DNA of 64,000 bases from Metabacillus mangrovi (GCF_009711125.1 NZ_WMIB01000014.1:41473-105472); one strand, 5' to 3'. Numbered from the stretch's first letter, positions 25,037-35,177 are shown. The notes: a model not told the origin generated them from the letters alone. Numbers and translations: made by a program.

Positions 25037-27502
25037 GTGAGCAATTGTATTATCAAGATAGTGATCGCTGGTTTTCTCTTAATTCCCTCTCTAACACTGG
25101 GGTTTTCAGAAGCTTCAGCATCTGCTCCAAAAGTTCCGGAAACAATCGTTCTGAATTCCAAAACATACAAGTTACTAGTCTCGCTCAGGACAAAAGGATC
25201 AGGAACAAAATTAAACCGGACCGTTCATTCAGTTCCACCTGCCCGTTCACAAACAGACGCCCCAGGGTATACTCCAGATATGACTACTCAACCAACTCAT
25301 TCCAGACCACAATCATTTATCGGTGCAACAGAACTTCAAACGGCAAGAGCAAGAGTTGTTAAAGAACCATGGGCAAAAAACTACCTGAAAAGGCTGGTAT
25401 CTGAATCCGAATCTTTTTTAAAGTTAGACCAGACCATTCCTAAGAAACCCGCAGGCTACGGATCATGGTATGTATGCAAGGACGGCACGCCTTTGCAGAC
25501 AAAAGATGGACAGCATTTCTGCCCGAGTGACGGACAATTTTACACAGGGGAGAAAATAGAAGCCGGATGGCTTTTCTATGAGCATAATGAAAGGGTGCGC
25601 CAGATCAGAATCCTGTCTACAGCATACGCGCTTAACGGGCAGGAAGCCTATGCACAGGCAGCACGGAACCTGCTGCTTCAGTATGCTGACATGTATGGAA
25701 GTTTTTCAAGACAGGAAAAAGGAGGCAGGCTGTATTACCAGTCGCTTGATGAAGCAGTCAGCGCTGTCGACCTGGCTTCGAGCTATGACCTGCTCTACAG
25801 CAGCCCTTCCTTTACAGCTGAAGAAAAAAAGCATATTGAAGAAGATTTATTTTTGCCTGTCGCAGAAACACTGAAGCAAAATCCATACAGCAAATCAAAT
25901 TGGCAGGCCTGGCATAATGCCGCAACCGGAATGATCGGTGCTGCAGCCCGGAAAAAAGAGCTGCTCGACCTGGCCGTCAATGGACCGCGCGGGTTCCACT
26001 ATTTGATGGATGAAGCGGTACTTGATGATGGATTCTGGTGGGAGGGCTCGATGGCCTATCACACGTATGCACTGGCCCCGATGAGCATCCTTGCCCAAAC
26101 CGCCTCCCATTGGGGATATGATCTGTACAGCATCGAAAAGTTCAAAAAGATGTTTGAAATTCCGCTTTTGTACAGCTATCCGAACTTTGTACAGCCTGCG
26201 AACAACGATGGCGGGAAATACGGCAGCACCATCACGAATTACACATCTTCACGCGGCTACAATGATTACGAGCTCGCTTATTCGAAATATAAAGACACCG
26301 GTTTTGCCTGGTTCCTTCATACAAAATACAAGAAGCTGAGCAGGACAGGGGATTTCGCTCTCTTTTTCGGCAGCGATAACATTGAAGAGGCAGCCGAGGT
26401 CCCGACAAAAAGCCTTCAGCTCACAAGCATGGGACAGGCCATTTTAAGACATCCTGATTCCAGGGACCAGCAATCGTTTGTCCTGCTGGATTACGGGGAA
26501 CACGGGGGCTCCCATGGTCATTATGATAAGCTCAACCTGGATATCTACGGCGCGGGCACACTGCTCGCTCCAGATTTTGGAACTCCGGGCTATACCCATC
26601 CGCTTTACAGAGGGTGGTATAAACACACCATCAGCCATAATACGGTAACTGTTGATGGGAAATCACAGAAAGAGACCCGCGGGGACATGCCGCTGTTCTC
26701 CAGTGATCCAACATTTAAATACATGACTGCAAGAGCAGATGGTGCCTATGAGGGTGTTCACTACGAGCGCAGCCTTTGGATGGAGGATGAATTTATGCTC
26801 GACTGGTTCTCTGTTCAGGACCCATCCAAAACCCATCAGTACGATCTGGCGCTGCATGGTCTTGGCACGTTTGAAACCGATTTGCAGCTGAGGGAGGATA
26901 CAGCCGGAAAAGGGAACGGCTATGAACACCTTCAGCAAGTGAAATCAGCCTTGAAGGTCCAAACCCCGTGGAAAAGCTCATGGGATCAGGAAGGAAAAGG
27001 ATTCAGAACTTACTCCATACCTTTCCAGACCTCCGATGTCTTCACAGCTGCAGGTCCCGGACCTTCCAATAAGCCATCCGAGCTTACTCCGGTCACCATT
27101 CAGCGGGCAACAGGAAACAAAGCAGATTTTGTAACGATCCTGCAGCCGTACACAAACAAAAATGCACCAGCTGTTACAGGCTCAAGGACTGGTGATCACA
27201 GCGTCAGGATCGAAACGCCATCCGGTTCCTATCGCTATTTTCAGAACTATAAGGAAACCGGAGCGGGCAAACTGGCAGCAGCAAAATCCAAATCAGGCAG
27301 CAGTCTTAAAGACTTTAAGCTTGAGAACTCAGTTATCGCCGGCCATCCTGAAAACGGAGTATTAGAGGTCACCCTTAGCCAGGCAGATCACCTATCCGAA
27401 ACGGTCCTCATCTTCAACAAAGGGGCCTTCAGCACGGTGACAGTCAATGGGAAGAAGTGGCGGACAGCTGTTCAAGGTTCTTATATTCTTGCGTTTCAAT
27501 GA
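25037..27502 (+). CDS. Secreted heparinase II/III-like polysaccharide lyase
   Basis: Large extracellular protein, 821 aa, GTG start after AGAGGTG. A signal peptide (about 1-28, ending ASASA) is followed by a disordered Pro/Thr/Ser stretch, an alpha/alpha-toroid domain (about 95-430; NERVRQIRILSTAYAL, YDLLYSS, NWQAWHNAATG) and a beta-sandwich Hepar_II_III domain (DYGEHGGSHGHYDKLNLDIYG, then HTISHNTVTVDGK). The His/Tyr residues in those motifs are typical of uronate-polysaccharide lyases. Substrate (heparin-like, alginate or another uronan) cannot be set. This gene is not part of the conserved ytm-pckA neighbourhood of B. subtilis, so it is probably an insertion in this lineage. Confidence 0.82.
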   Translation: MSNCIIKIVIAGFLLIPSLTLGFSEASASAPKVPETIVLNSKTYKLLVSLRTKGSGTKLNRTVHSVPPARSQTDAPGYTPDMTTQPTHSRPQSFIGATELQTARARVVKEPWAKNYLKRLVSESESFLKLDQTIPKKPAGYGSWYVCKDGTPLQTKDGQHFCPSDGQFYTGEKIEAGWLFYEHNERVRQIRILSTAYALNGQEAYAQAARNLLLQYADMYGSFSRQEKGGRLYYQSLDEAVSAVDLASSYDLLYSSPSFTAEEKKHIEEDLFLPVAETLKQNPYSKSNWQAWHNAATGMIGAAARKKELLDLAVNGPRGFHYLMDEAVLDDGFWWEGSMAYHTYALAPMSILAQTASHWGYDLYSIEKFKKMFEIPLLYSYPNFVQPANNDGGKYGSTITNYTSSRGYNDYELAYSKYKDTGFAWFLHTKYKKLSRTGDFALFFGSDNIEEAAEVPTKSLQLTSMGQAILRHPDSRDQQSFVLLDYGEHGGSHGHYDKLNLDIYGAGTLLAPDFGTPGYTHPLYRGWYKHTISHNTVTVDGKSQKETRGDMPLFSSDPTFKYMTARADGAYEGVHYERSLWMEDEFMLDWFSVQDPSKTHQYDLALHGLGTFETDLQLREDTAGKGNGYEHLQQVKSALKVQTPWKSSWDQEGKGFRTYSIPFQTSDVFTAAGPGPSNKPSELTPVTIQRATGNKADFVTILQPYTNKNAPAVTGSRTGDHSVRIETPSGSYRYFQNYKETGAGKLAAAKSKSGSSLKDFKLENSVIAGHPENGVLEVTLSQADHLSETVLIFNKGAFSTVTVNGKKWRTAVQGSYILAFQ

Positions 27503-27505
27503 AAA

Positions 27506-27540
27506 AAAGCATCCGGCAAATCCCGGATGCTTTCTCTTAT
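27506..27540. terminator. Bidirectional terminator between the lyase and the symporter
   Basis: Stem AAAGCATCCGG / CCGGATGCTTT with an upstream A-run and downstream T-rich tract. Confidence 0.88.
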
Positions 27541-28733
27541 TATGAAACAGCTTTCGCAGAAAGCGCAGGCTTTTTCTTTATGCCGATTTTGCTCAGCAGG
27601 ATGGCAAGCGCTCCGTCGCCTGTTACATTTGTGGCTGTTCCGAAGCTGTCTTGAGCCAAATAAAGGGCAATCATCAGCGCGACCATCGTCGCATCGAAGC
27701 CGAGCATCGTTTTAAGCGGTCCAAGTGCCGCCATCACAGCTCCACCCGGGACACCCGGTGCTGCAATCATTGTGACGCCAAGCATCAGGATGAAAGGCAG
27801 AAGCATCTGGAAGGTGGGCTCCACTCCGCTCAGCAGCATAACACCCATCGCGCAGCTCACCAATGTAATCGTGCTTCCGGACAAGTGAATCGTCGCAAAC
27901 AGCGGTATAGTAAAGTCTGCAACCTGGTCATCTGCTTTTTTTGTCTTTTTCACATGATCAAGTGTGACCGGAATGGTTGCAGCTGAGGACTGCGTTCCCA
28001 AAGCTGTAAAATAGGCAGGCAGCATCGTTTTTAAAAGCTTAATTGGATTTCCTTTCACCGCAGCACCAGCTGCAGTATATTGCAATACCAGCATAATAAT
28101 ATGCAGACCGATGATCAGGGCAAATACTTTAGCGAAAACAGATAGAATGGACTCAACCTGTCCACCGAACGTCATATTGGAAAAAATCCCGAAAATGTGA
28201 AAAGGAAGAAGCGGAATGATGACAACGGCAATCAGTTTTTCTACTATTTTCCTGAAATCTTCCATCGCCGATACAAGTGCTGTTCCTTTTATGGACGCCA
28301 TGCCGATTCCAAGTATAAACGCGAGCAGTAGGGCTCCCACTACATCCATAAATGGAGGCATGTTCACTTCAAAAAACGGTTTTTGCAAAAATTCCTCTGG
28401 ATTTCCCATATTGCTTAACGCGTGTCCCTCTACGAAACCGGGAAGGAACACCGTACCGGCAAAATAAGCGAGCAGTCCGGCAGCAATGGTTGAGAGATAA
28501 GCAACTGCAGTAGAAAGCCCCAACAGCCTTCCGGCACCTTTGCCTACCTGGCCGATTCCAGGAGCAATGAAGCCTATAATGATCAGCGGGATCACAAAGT
28601 TAATGAAGTTGCCGAAAATCCCGTTAAACGTTGAAAACAGCCGGATAAATCCTTCGGGAAGGACTTTTCCTGCGAGTATACCAAGAATAATAGCCAATGC
28701 AATCTTCGGAAGCAATCCAAGTTTTAATTTCAT
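27540..28733 (-). CDS. Dicarboxylate/amino acid:cation symporter (DAACS family)
   Basis: Sodium- or proton-coupled carrier of 397 aa in the SDF family (PF00375). ATG 28733 follows ACAGGAGGACA; an in-frame ATG 24 bases upstream overlaps that site. About eight helices and two re-entrant loops; the signature LGTQSSAATIPVTLDH (about 250-265) carries the serine-rich hairpin and ALYLAQDSFGTATNVTGDG the C-terminal substrate motif. Glutamate, aspartate, serine/threonine or C4-dicarboxylates are possible substrates. Monocistronic. Confidence 0.9.
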   Translation of the reverse strand: MKLKLGLLPKIALAIILGILAGKVLPEGFIRLFSTFNGIFGNFINFVIPLIIIGFIAPGIGQVGKGAGRLLGLSTAVAYLSTIAAGLLAYFAGTVFLPGFVEGHALSNMGNPEEFLQKPFFEVNMPPFMDVVGALLLAFILGIGMASIKGTALVSAMEDFRKIVEKLIAVVIIPLLPFHIFGIFSNMTFGGQVESILSVFAKVFALIIGLHIIMLVLQYTAAGAAVKGNPIKLLKTMLPAYFTALGTQSSAATIPVTLDHVKKTKKADDQVADFTIPLFATIHLSGSTITLVSCAMGVMLLSGVEPTFQMLLPFILMLGVTMIAAPGVPGGAVMAALGPLKTMLGFDATMVALMIALYLAQDSFGTATNVTGDGALAILLSKIGIKKKPALSAKAVS

Positions 28734-28849
28734 TGCGTGTCCTCCTGTAAAATACATTTGTTCGTTTCGGAAAGATATTAATAAAATAACATAAAAGGAG
28801 AGAAGAAGTAAGAAGTATTTTTAATTTTATTATTTTACGATTGAAGACA

Positions 28850-28889
28850 ACAAAAAAATAAAAACTCCCTCTTCCGAAAAAGAGAGAGT
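28850..28889 (-). terminator. pckA terminator
   Basis: On the minus strand, stem ACTCtCTCTT / AAGAGgGAGT followed by TTTTTATTTTTTT. Confidence 0.82.
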
Positions 28890-28896
28890 CTGATGA

Positions 28897-30483
28897 TCAA
28901 ACGAGCGGACCGCCGAGATCGGCAATTTCCTGTTTGACTGATGTAAATTTAGTGAAGTTATGTTTGAATTTTTCAGCAAGCTGCTTCGCTTTCGCTTCAT
29001 AGGCACCATAATCAGCCCACGTTTCAGAAGGAACAAGGACACCATCCGGAACTCCAGGCACATGAACCGGGATCTGCAGGCCGAAGATCGAGTCTGTTTT
29101 CAATTCTGCAGAAGCAAGCTCTCCTTCAAGAGCTGCCTGAACCATCGCTCTTGTGTACTCAAGCTTCATCCGTTTTCCAGTGCCGTACTCCCCGCCAGTC
29201 CATCCGGTGTTGACGAGATATACCTCTGAATTATGCTCCTGGATTTTCTTGCCGAGCATCTCTGCATATACCTGTGCCGGCAGCGGCAAAAATGGTGATC
29301 CGAAGCAAGTGGAGAAGGTAGCTTCAGGAGACGTAATCCCTCTTTCCGTACCGGCAAGCTTGCTCGTGTATCCGCTAAGGAAGTGATACATCGCCTGTTC
29401 CTTCGTAAGCTTGCTGATCGGAGGCAAAACCCCAAACGCATCCGCAGTCAGGAATACAATTGTATTCGGATGCCCGGCAATGCTCGGAAGCACAATGTTA
29501 TCAAGTGAATCAAGAGAATAGGCCGCTCTCGTATTTTCTGTATAAAAAGCAGAATCATAGTCTGCCTCTCTCGTATCCTCGTTAATCGCCACATTTTCAA
29601 GAACCGAACCGAAACGGATCGCATTAAAAATCTGCGGCTCCTTCTCCTCGGATAGGCTGATGCATTTCGCATAGCAGCCGCCCTCAATATTAAAGACACC
29701 GCTAGAGGACCAGCCATGTTCATCATCACCGATCAGCTTCCGCTTAGGATCAGCGGAAAGAGTCGTTTTCCCTGTACCGGACAAGCCGAAAAATAAGGCA
29801 ACATCGCCCTCCTGGCCAACATTGGCTGAGCAGTGCATCGGAAAAATTCCTGCTTCAGGAAGCAAATAGTTCATGATGGAAAAAATGGACTTCTTCATCT
29901 CTCCGGCATACTCAGTTCCGCCAATCAAAATCACTCTTTTTTCAAAAGAAACGATAATGAACGTCTCGGAATTCGTCCCATCCTCTGCAGGATCTGCCTT
30001 GAAATTTGGAGCAGACACAATCGTAAACGGCTCCTGTCCGGAATCTTTTTCATCCTCTTCAGGACGGATAAACAGCTGATTCGCAAACAGATTATGCCAC
30101 GCAAATTCATTTACTACCCGAATCGGCAGCCGGTAGCGCGAATCCGCTCCTGCAAAGCCGTCAAACACAAACAGCTCATCCTGAAGCTTTAAGTAAGAAA
30201 GAACTTTATGATAAAGCCTGTCAAAAATTTCACTCGAGATCGGCTGGTTAATCGGACCCCATTCAATTTTGCTGTTAACGCTTTCTTCCTGTACAATAAA
30301 TTTATCTTTAGGAGAACGTCCCGTATAGGCACCTGTCGTTGCGCGGATGGCACCGGTCGATGTAAGAACGGCTTCGTTTCTGGATAAAATCTTCTCCACC
30401 AGCTGTGGAACAGACAAGTTTTGATAAACATTTTCTCCCTCTAATAGAAGCGAAAGCCCGTTTTTTGCTGCAAGTGAATTCAT
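28897..30483 (-). CDS. pckA: Phosphoenolpyruvate carboxykinase (ATP)
   Basis: Gluconeogenic enzyme: oxaloacetate + ATP gives PEP + CO2 + ADP. 528 aa. The start is ATG 30483 (MNSLAAKNG), seven bases after AAAGGAAGG; earlier in-frame ATGs overlap or precede the site. Signatures seen: [15 protein letters not shown] near 52-66, the kinase P-loop GLSGTGKTT, the metal/oxaloacetate residues around LIGDDEHGW, and [15 protein letters not shown] CcpN-type box overlaps its promoter, fitting repression under glycolytic conditions. Confidence 0.97.
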   Translation of the reverse strand: MNSLAAKNGLSLLLEGENVYQNLSVPQLVEKILSRNEAVLTSTGAIRATTGAYTGRSPKDKFIVQEESVNSKIEWGPINQPISSEIFDRLYHKVLSYLKLQDELFVFDGFAGADSRYRLPIRVVNEFAWHNLFANQLFIRPEEDEKDSGQEPFTIVSAPNFKADPAEDGTNSETFIIVSFEKRVILIGGTEYAGEMKKSIFSIMNYLLPEAGIFPMHCSANVGQEGDVALFFGLSGTGKTTLSADPKRKLIGDDEHGWSSSGVFNIEGGCYAKCISLSEEKEPQIFNAIRFGSVLENVAINEDTREADYDSAFYTENTRAAYSLDSLDNIVLPSIAGHPNTIVFLTADAFGVLPPISKLTKEQAMYHFLSGYTSKLAGTERGITSPEATFSTCFGSPFLPLPAQVYAEMLGKKIQEHNSEVYLVNTGWTGGEYGTGKRMKLEYTRAMVQAALEGELASAELKTDSIFGLQIPVHVPGVPDGVLVPSETWADYGAYEAKAKQLAEKFKHNFTKFTSVKQEIADLGGPLV

Positions 30484-30517
30484 GCCCATACCTTCCTTTG
30501 CTAATATTTTCATGATT

Positions 30518-30545
30518 AGTATAACACATTTAGATGAATAGTCTA
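30518..30545 (-). promoter_or_regulatory. pckA promoter with overlapping CcpN box
   Basis: On the minus strand: -35 TAGACT (30545-30540), 16-base spacer, -10 TATACT (30523-30518). The sequence TGTGTTATACT (30528-30518) fits the published CcpN consensus TRTGHYATAYW at every position and overlaps the -10. CcpN represses pckA and gapB in B. subtilis. Confidence 0.75.
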
Positions 30546-30645
30546 TACTAATTGCTGTATTTTACGCTCAAACTTTTGAAGTGCAACGGTTCAACACGAA
30601 AATGGACAGCTGCCTCGGAATGGCAGGTTGAGTATAGAGGATGGC

Positions 30646-30870
30646 AAGAGCACGTTGTGTGAGTGGATCGGCACGTGGAACACTTTGTTTGGCACGTAAA
30701 TAGGGTGGAGCAGCACGTAAAAGGCACGAAAATGGAGTGGATCGGCACGTGGAACGCTTTGTTTGGCACGTAAATAGGGTGGAGCGGCACGTAAAAAGAG
30801 TTTGGCACGAAGATGAGTGGGAATGGCACGAAAATGGAGTGGATTGGCACGTAAATAAGTCCTGCCACGG
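30646..30870. repeat. Degenerate array with GGCACG modules, next to array C
   Basis: Roughly a dozen modules with the core GGCACG(T/A)AAA, mostly 21 or 18 bp apart. A 74-bp segment starting at 30661 (GAGTGGATCGGCACG) recurs at 30735. Module spacing is the same as in array C, which begins immediately after, but the core differs. Confidence 0.75.
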
Positions 30871-30871
30871 C

Positions 30872-31332
30872 CAAATAAATCTGATCGGACAGAATAACGC
30901 CTACAACGGCCAAAAAGTCCCCCCAATTGGCCAAAAAACGAGCACAGACGGCCAAATTAAGTCCCGCCACGGCCAAATAAATCGGATCGGACAGAATAAC
31001 GACCACAACGGCCAAAAAGTCCCCTGTATCGGCCAAAAAACGAGCACAGACGGCCAAATTAAGTCCCGCCATGGCCAAATAAATCCGATCGGCCAAAAAA
31101 ACGAGGACTACGGCCAAAAAGTTCCCCGCATCGGCCAAAAAACGAGCGCAGACGGCCAAAAAGTTCTCCGCATCGGCCAAAAAACGAGCGCAGACGGCCA
31201 AAAAGTCCCCCCAATCGGCCAAAAAACGAGCACAGACGGCCAAATTAAGCCCCGCCACGGCCAAATAAATCCGATCGGACAGAATAACGACCACAACGGC
31301 CAAAAAGTCCCCCCCACCGGCCAGAAAACGAG
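30872..31332. repeat. Tandem array C: 18/21-bp modules with CGGCCAAA core, 102-bp higher-order period
   Basis: About 22 modules, each beginning (C/T)GG(C/A)CA(A/G)A. The order is regular: one 18-bp module (CGGCCAAATAAATCGGAT type) followed by four 21-bp modules, 102 bp in all. A few extra pairs of 21-bp modules are inserted near 31100-31220. The spacing keeps several frames open on both strands, but none has a start signal. It fills the region between the divergent pckA and metK control regions. Confidence 0.92.
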
Positions 31333-31424
31333 CGCTTCCGCCACATTCTTCAGCATCAGTTCCTGGCAAGTTAATTCATTTAGTTTGTGTCCGCTGTTCT
31401 TCATAAAAACGGTGTCAGTTTTTG

Positions 31425-31454
31425 TTGACATTTGCGCAAGGGCTGAGGTATCAT
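31425..31454 (+). promoter_or_regulatory. metK promoter
   Basis: TTGACA (31425-31430), 18-base spacer, TATCAT (31449-31454); the transcript would begin about 10 bases before the SAM aptamer. Confidence 0.75.
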
Positions 31455-31471
31455 ATGTCCTTGAACGGATT

Positions 31472-31654
31472 CTCTTATCCCGAGCTGGTGGAGGGACAGG
31501 CCCTGTGAAGCCCAGCAACCTGCAAGATTTGAAAACTTAGGTTTTCTCTCATGCAAAGGTGCTAACCTGAGGCAAGGCTGTAGTCCTTGAGCGATAAGAG
31601 TGAAAGGCTGAACAATAACTCCTTTCCTCTATAAAAGTGGAAAGGGTTTTTTTA
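31472..31654 (+). ncRNA. SAM-I riboswitch (S-box) controlling metK
   Basis: The aptamer spans 31472-31600: P1 is closed by CTCTTATC with GATAAGAG, and conserved S-box sequences AGCTGGTGGAGGGACAGGCC, TGTGAAGCCCAGCAACC and GGTGCTAACCTGAGGC are present. It is followed by an intrinsic terminator (CCTTTCC / GGAAAGG, T8) at 31619-31654. SAM binding favours the terminator and shuts off metK, so SAM synthesis is product-controlled. Confidence 0.97.
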
Positions 31655-31803
31655 TGCAGTCGGAAATCTTCTTTTTTGAGCGGAAGATTTTTACCATTAT
31701 GCGAAAGATAAGAACTGGGAACGAGTTCCGTTTCAAACAAAGAGGGGAAGTACATAACTGAACCTTGCAAATAGAACACCTGTAAATTAGAGGAGGAATT
31801 ACA

Positions 31804-32997
31804 TTGTCGATTAAACGCCATCTTTTTACATCAGAATCTGTAACAGAGGGACATCCGGATAAGATTTGTGATCAGATTTCTGATTCCATTTTGGATGCGA
31901 TTCTTGCGAATGATCCGAATGCCCGTGTGGCCTGCGAGACGTCTGTGACGACTGGACTTGTTCTGGTTGCCGGAGAAATTACGACTTCTACTTATGTAGA
32001 TATTCCGAAAATTGTCCGCGAGACAGTGAAGGAAATCGGGTATACGCGTGCGAAATATGGCTTTGATGCGGAAACGTGTGCTGTGTTGACTTCGATTGAT
32101 GAGCAGTCTGCGGATATTGCGATGGGAGTTGACCAGGCGCTTGAGGCTCGTGAAGGCCTGATGTCAGATGCTGAAATTGATGCGATCGGTGCAGGGGACC
32201 AAGGCTTGATGTTCGGGTTTGCCTGCAATGAAACGAAGGAGCTTATGCCTCTGCCGATTTCACTTGCTCATAAGCTTTCCCGCCGCCTGACTGAGGTGCG
32301 TAAAGAGGAGATTCTTCCTTACCTTCGTCCGGATGGCAAAACTCAGGTAACGGTTGAGTATGATGAAAATGATAAGCCGGTCCGTGTGGATACGATTGTT
32401 ATTTCTACTCAGCATCACCCTGAGATTTCTCTTGAGCAAATTCAGCGCAATCTGAAGGAGCACGTAATTAAGCCGGTTGTTCCTGCTGAGCTGCTTGATG
32501 AGAATACAAAATACTTCATTAACCCGACTGGCCGTTTTGTTATTGGCGGACCTCAAGGGGATGCCGGTTTGACAGGACGTAAGATCATCGTTGATACGTA
32601 TGGCGGTTATGCACGCCACGGCGGCGGCGCGTTCTCCGGTAAGGATGCTACGAAGGTTGACCGCTCTGCAGCTTATGCAGCGCGTTATGTAGCAAAAAAC
32701 ATTGTGGCAGCCGGTCTTGCGGATAAATGTGAAGTGCAGCTGGCTTATGCAATTGGGGTAGCCCAGCCAGTATCCATTTCCATTGATACATTCGGAACAG
32801 GCAAAGCGAGCGAAGAAGCACTGGTTGAAGCGGTTCGCAAAAACTTCGATCTTCGCCCTGCAGGCATCATCAGAATGCTGAACCTTCGCCGTCCGATCTA
32901 CAAGCAGACAGCTGCTTACGGACATTTCGGCCGTACAGATATCGAGCTTCCTTGGGAGCAGACAGATAAAGCGGAAGCACTTGCTTCCATCCTGTAA
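31804..32997 (+). CDS. metK: S-adenosylmethionine synthetase
   Basis: Makes SAM from methionine and ATP, the methyl donor for the activated methyl cycle that LuxS also serves. 397 aa, TTG start with GAGGAGG upstream. Signatures are intact: [19 protein letters not shown] at the N-terminus, [13 protein letters not shown] (about 120-132) and [19 protein letters not shown] (about 276-294). Preceded by a SAM riboswitch. In B. subtilis asnB and ytnA follow; here they are replaced by other genes. Confidence 0.98.
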   Translation: MSIKRHLFTSESVTEGHPDKICDQISDSILDAILANDPNARVACETSVTTGLVLVAGEITTSTYVDIPKIVRETVKEIGYTRAKYGFDAETCAVLTSIDEQSADIAMGVDQALEAREGLMSDAEIDAIGAGDQGLMFGFACNETKELMPLPISLAHKLSRRLTEVRKEEILPYLRPDGKTQVTVEYDENDKPVRVDTIVISTQHHPEISLEQIQRNLKEHVIKPVVPAELLDENTKYFINPTGRFVIGGPQGDAGLTGRKIIVDTYGGYARHGGGAFSGKDATKVDRSAAYAARYVAKNIVAAGLADKCEVQLAYAIGVAQPVSISIDTFGTGKASEEALVEAVRKNFDLRPAGIIRMLNLRRPIYKQTAAYGHFGRTDIELPWEQTDKAEALASIL

Positions 32998-33005
32998 TTC
33001 ATTAG

Positions 33006-33037
33006 CAGGCGGAGAACTTTCTCCGCCTGTTTTTTTA
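33006..33037 (+). terminator. metK terminator
   Basis: Stem CAGGCGGAGAA / TTCTCCGCCTG followed by seven T. Confidence 0.93.
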
Positions 33038-33148
33038 TCGTAAGCACATAGTCGCGATTCATCCTCCTCCACCAAAATCCAACATCTTTTGCATCTTCCG
33101 TTTAGTAAAATGGAGGCGCTTACCAATTCAGATAGGGGAGATGAGGGA

Positions 33149-34996
33149 TTGAAAAAGGTCGTTAGTGTGCTGGGATGTTCTGTGCTGTCCGTTTCCATGC
33201 TGATGGGGGCGGCTCCGGCTGCTGATCAGAAGATCCGGTCTGCAGAAGTGAAGAATCAGCCGGGTGCGGCAGCTTTGGGTGCTAATCAGCAGGTCCAGTC
33301 GATCCAAGTGAAGGATGGGATGACACAGCCCGTTTTTAAGCTGGACGAAGCGATTACGGAGACCGTATTCGTAGAGGTGCCTCTGGATAGTGATGGGGAC
33401 GGGAAAAAGGATCGGGTGCATGCAGATATCATCCGGCCAAAAGAGACAGCAGCAGGCTTAAAGGTACCGGTCATCTATGAGATGAGTCCGTACCGGGCGG
33501 GGATCCGGAATGTACCGGTATATAATGTCGACCATGAATTGAATGCAGTGAAAAAGGGAGAAGGAAAGTCAGCGCTGCAGGCACCGAACGCTGCTGATCT
33601 CCCTGGATATTATGATAATTATTTTGTTCCGAGGGGCTATGCCGTGGTCCTGGCGGAAAGCATTGGGACAGGGAAGTCAACGGGTTGTCCCACTACTGGG
33701 GATTACCGTGAGATCCTGGGCACGAAAGCGGTGATTGACTGGCTGAACGGGACAGCTTCTGCCTTTGACGAAAGCGGCAAAAAGATCACGGCCGACTGGA
33801 CGACCGGAAATGTGGGGATGACAGGGGTCTCCTACAATGGGACGCTGCCGAATGCTGTGGCAGCAACCGGGGTGAAGGGGTTAAAGACGATTGTTCCGAT
33901 TGCTGCGATTTCCAGCTGGTATGACTACTACCGCGGAAATGGAGCGGTTACCGCACCTGGCGGCTATCCGGGGGAAGATGCAGATAATATGGCGGATGCG
34001 ATTTTGACAAGAGAGAATCCCGAGGTGTGCCGTCCTGTGATTGAAGAGCTGACGGAAGGGCAGGACCGCGCCTCCGGGGATTACAATAAATTCTGGGAAG
34101 GAAGGGACTATGCCCGCAAAGCACATAATTTCAGGGCGAGCGTGTTAATGGTTCACGGGCTGAATGACTGGAACGTCAAAACGAAGCAATTTTCACAGCT
34201 GTGGGAAAAGCTTGGTACATACCATGTTCCGAGAAAGCTATGGCTTCATCAGGGAGGCCATTCGAGTCCGTATTCGTTTAGAAGGGATGAATGGCTTCTC
34301 ACATTGAATAAGTGGTTCGACTATCATCTTTATGACATTAAAAACGATGTGATGAAAGGTCCAATGGTTGATATTCAGCGCGAGGATAAAAGCTGGCATA
34401 AAGAAAAAGACTGGCCGGCTAAAAAGACTTCGGATGTGAAGATGTATCTTTCATCAGGTGAAGCAGCGGGTACCGGCAGACTTGGTTTGCAGGCAGGAAG
34501 CAAGGAAAGAAGGAACCAGTCCTTTACCGACAATGCTGCGATCCATGCGGAGAATTTAGTGAAAGAACCTTCTGAGCACAATCCGAACAGGCTCGTATTC
34601 ACCACGACCGAGTTAAAGAAGCCGCTGCGGATCAGTGGAACTCCCGAGATCAGCATCAAGGCGTCAATCAATAAACCAGCAGCAAACCTCACTGCTTTGC
34701 TGGTTGATTACAGTGAGGACAGCAGCGGGAAAATTGTGACAAGAGGATGGATGGATCCTCAAAACATCCATTCACCCGGCAAGTCCAAGGCGCTGATGCC
34801 AGGCAAGTCCTATACATTTAAATGGGATATGCAGCCGGATGATTATGTGTTTGAAAAAGGGCATAAGCTCGGAGTCGTTCTCATATCAAGTGATTATGAC
34901 TACACCATCAGACCGGAGGCAGGCACGGAAATTAACGTGGATTTGGCGAAGAGCCATGTCACTCTTCCTGTAAAAAATGGAGCCAAGGGATTTTAA
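33149..34996 (+). CDS. Secreted Xaa-Pro dipeptidyl-peptidase/CocE-type hydrolase (S15)
   Basis: Serine hydrolase of 615 aa. The start is TTG 33149 (LKKVVSVLGC), eight bases after GGGGAG; upstream in-frame ATG 33089 would displace the signal peptide. A Sec signal ends near APAAD. The catalytic domain has GMTGVSYNGTLP (Ser in G-x-S-Y-x-G), HGLNDWNVK (Asp) and HQGGHSSP (His). The C-terminal jelly-roll is typical of PF08530. A preceding DSDGDGKKDRVH motif looks like a calcium-binding loop. Probably removes X-Pro dipeptides from extracellular peptides. Confidence 0.88.
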   Translation: MKKVVSVLGCSVLSVSMLMGAAPAADQKIRSAEVKNQPGAAALGANQQVQSIQVKDGMTQPVFKLDEAITETVFVEVPLDSDGDGKKDRVHADIIRPKETAAGLKVPVIYEMSPYRAGIRNVPVYNVDHELNAVKKGEGKSALQAPNAADLPGYYDNYFVPRGYAVVLAESIGTGKSTGCPTTGDYREILGTKAVIDWLNGTASAFDESGKKITADWTTGNVGMTGVSYNGTLPNAVAATGVKGLKTIVPIAAISSWYDYYRGNGAVTAPGGYPGEDADNMADAILTRENPEVCRPVIEELTEGQDRASGDYNKFWEGRDYARKAHNFRASVLMVHGLNDWNVKTKQFSQLWEKLGTYHVPRKLWLHQGGHSSPYSFRRDEWLLTLNKWFDYHLYDIKNDVMKGPMVDIQREDKSWHKEKDWPAKKTSDVKMYLSSGEAAGTGRLGLQAGSKERRNQSFTDNAAIHAENLVKEPSEHNPNRLVFTTTELKKPLRISGTPEISIKASINKPAANLTALLVDYSEDSSGKIVTRGWMDPQNIHSPGKSKALMPGKSYTFKWDMQPDDYVFEKGHKLGVVLISSDYDYTIRPEAGTEINVDLAKSHVTLPVKNGAKGF

Positions 34997-34998
34997 AA

Positions 34999-35040
34999 AG
35001 AACCCGGAACCGCGGATAATCAGCGGCTCCGGGTTTTTTA
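34999..35040 (+). terminator. Terminator after the S15 peptidase
   Basis: Stem AACCCGGAaCCGC / GCGGcTCCGGGTT followed by T6. Confidence 0.9.
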
Positions 35041-35177
35041 ATGATCCAATCCCGCGGTTTTTCCGTTTTCTTATTAAGAAAAGAAGGATAGCCGGAGCAT
35101 GATTTCTATAAATTTTCAGCCGGCTGTTTTATAGTTAAAGAAAGACCAATTCAGAAATTTGTGAAAGGAGAATTACT

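Noticed and set aside
30872..31332. CRISPR array
   Set aside because: Modules are 18-21 bp with no constant repeat and variable spacer of CRISPR size, and no cas genes are present.
30548..31540. Long open frames on both strands across array C and the GGCACG modules
   Set aside because: Same reason: module lengths are multiples of three, no ribosome binding site, neither frame resembles a known protein.
32260..33198. 312-codon minus-strand frame opposite metK
   Set aside because: Antisense shadow of metK; no start signal and unlike any known protein.
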